Below are positions 41,919-42,859 of a stretch of 42,859 bases of DNA, piece after piece; the first letter of the stretch is position 1; every line of letters begins with the position of its first letter. The notes under the pieces are model-generated. The model had not been told where the DNA came from, did not search any database, and saw only the letters and a program-made list of their open reading frames with translations. Made by a program: the position numbers and the translations under genes. The DNA is from Candidatus Hodarchaeum mangrovi (GTDB lineage Archaea; Asgardarchaeota; Heimdallarchaeia; Hodarchaeales; Hodarchaeaceae), in contig JAEOUE010000298.1 of the NCBI GenBank assembly GCA_016839515.1, forward strand, positions 1 through 42,859, given 5' to 3'.

Positions 41919-42859
41919 TTGCGAGTTCAGACTTTAGATCCCATATGTGTTAGTAAAATTGCAGCAGGAGAAGTTGTCGAAAGACCTGCTTCAGTAGTGA
42001 AAGAACTTCTGGAAAATTCTATTGATGCAAATGCTACTGAAATTCGTGTAATAATTAAAAATGGAGGTAAAGATTTAATTGAAATTCACGATAATGGTTC
42101 TGGAATAATCGCTGAAGATCTTCCTCTCGCCATTAAACGCCATACAACAAGTAAAATTCGTACCGAAGAAGATCTCAAAAAAATCTTAACTATGGGTTTT
42201 CGTGGTGAAGCACTTTATTCAATTGCTTCAGTATCTCGTTTTTCCATTTCTAGTCGTACCTCGAATGAAGAATTAGCAAGTATTATTTCAACAGAAGGAG
42301 ATGTTGAAAAATTTACAATTTCTGAAGAAATAAGGGCGTCTCCAGGAACAACTATTCGTGTAAGAGATTTATTTTTTAATTTTAACGTCCGAAGGAAATT
42401 CATGAAAAAAGCTAGTGTTGAAAAAGCCTACATTTATGAAATTGTTGCCCAATATGCAATTGCTAATCCCCTAATCACTTTTCAGTTTATTTCTGATGGA
42501 TTGGTAGAGTTTCAAACAATTAAAACATCATCAAATCTTCCTGTAATAAAAGAGACTCTAGGTGTAGATATTGTACAATCTATCATCGATATAGGAATAA
42601 ACCAAAAAAATGATATTTCAATACAGGGATACATTAGTAAACTGGGAAAATTACGAAGAAATCGAAAATATCAATATTTCTTTCTAAATAGAAGAAGAAT
42701 TGCATCTAATTTACTTCAAGAGGCGTTAGAAGAAGGATTTCATGACTACATGATGAAAGGCCATTATCCAATAGCTTTTCTTTTTATTGAGATGCCTCCT
42801 GATCAATATGATGTAAATATTCATCCACAAAAACGTGAGGTACTTTTTTTTGATGAACA
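41919..42859 (+). CDS. mutL: DNA mismatch repair protein MutL, N-terminal part, cut by the window end
   Basis: The GHKL ATPase region is complete: KIAAGEVVERPASVVKELLEN (ATP-binding), EIHDNGSGI, TTSKI, TMGFRGEAL and PGTTIRVRDLFFN, then the transducer domain up to VNIHPQKREV. MutL couples MutS mismatch binding to strand incision. The start is probably TTG at 41919, giving MRVQTLDP, 12 nt after AGGAGG; an in-frame ATG at 41892 inside mutS is the alternative. An ATG at 41911, better spaced from the AGGAGG, is out of frame and meets a stop after eight codons. The nuclease domain lies beyond the window. Confidence 0.93.
   Translation, partial: MRVQTLDPICVSKIAAGEVVERPASVVKELLENSIDANATEIRVIIKNGGKDLIEIHDNGSGIIAEDLPLAIKRHTTSKIRTEEDLKKILTMGFRGEALYSIASVSRFSISSRTSNEELASIISTEGDVEKFTISEEIRASPGTTIRVRDLFFNFNVRRKFMKKASVEKAYIYEIVAQYAIANPLITFQFISDGLVEFQTIKTSSNLPVIKETLGVDIVQSIIDIGINQKNDISIQGYISKLGKLRRNRKYQYFFLNRRRIASNLLQEALEEGFHDYMMKGHYPIAFLFIEMPPDQYDVNIHPQKREVLFFDE

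Noticed and set aside
1..42859. CRISPR arrays, insertion sequences or rRNA genes
   Set aside because: I saw no regularly spaced repeats, transposase, terminal inverted repeats with target duplication, or rRNA segments in the window.

Overview
The window is AT-rich archaeal DNA, read mainly from gene content: an undivided RNA polymerase subunit Rpo2, Spt5, aIF6, archaeal-only ribosomal proteins (eL20, eL31, eL34, eL39), prefoldin alpha, a PolD small subunit (DP1), Orc1/Cdc6, AglB, EMC3/TMCO1-like and ZNRD2-like proteins, and tRNA genes without an encoded CCA, one of them carrying introns. PolD argues against a classical crenarchaeote. The low GC, the scattered ribosomal operons, ZNRD2 and bacterial-type MutS/MutL would fit an Asgard archaeon (Heimdallarchaeia- or Lokiarchaeia-like). 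That placement is inference, because no diagnostic eukaryotic signature protein is present.

Layout. 0.1-2 kb: a TFS/TFIIS-like zinc protein and Kbl. 2-7 kb: a polyamine-to-hypusine block with an agmatinase-type ureohydrolase, a fold-III PLP decarboxylase, deoxyhypusine synthase and a TPR-like protein. 7-19 kb: the translation, secretion and transcription block, with EMC3-like, eL34, a zinc-ribbon/wHTH protein, TruD and uL11 (minus), uL1-eL39-eL31-aIF6-eL20-PfdA-FtsY (plus), and uL10, Spt5, SecE, Rpo2 (minus). These genes normally form one archaeal superoperon; here they have been reshuffled over both strands. 19-28 kb: a DUF92 membrane protein, an APH-fold kinase, ValRS, a ZNRD2-like protein, a PRC-barrel protein and AglB. 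28-31 kb: DP1 converging on Orc1/Cdc6. 31-34.3 kb: four small DNA-binding or unknown proteins set in unusually long non-coding DNA. 34.3-38.4 kb: GDPD, an M20 peptidase and a VWA/MoxR pair. 38.7-39 kb: tRNA-Ser(CGA) and tRNA-Leu(CAG). 39.2 kb to the end: MutS and the start of MutL.

The two strongest observations are these. (1) A probable replication origin lies at about 32.9-34.3 kb. It has two near-identical ORB-type boxes in opposite orientation plus a third degenerate one, very AT-rich tracts, seven copies of TGTGAAT, several perfect inverted repeats and a pair of paralogous wHTH genes, 2-3 kb from orc1/cdc6 and the PolD small subunit. (2) The tRNA-Ser(CGA) gene appears to be interrupted twice, once after position 37 and once inside the T-loop, where the insert forms a perfect 10-bp hairpin. 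Also notable are a fold-III decarboxylase with Asn in place of the catalytic Cys, a uL10 without its acidic C-terminal stalk tail, a VWA gene whose reading frame runs well upstream of its first standard start codon, and a TFIIS-type ribbon that keeps the Asp-Glu hairpin but has a CxH zinc half-site.
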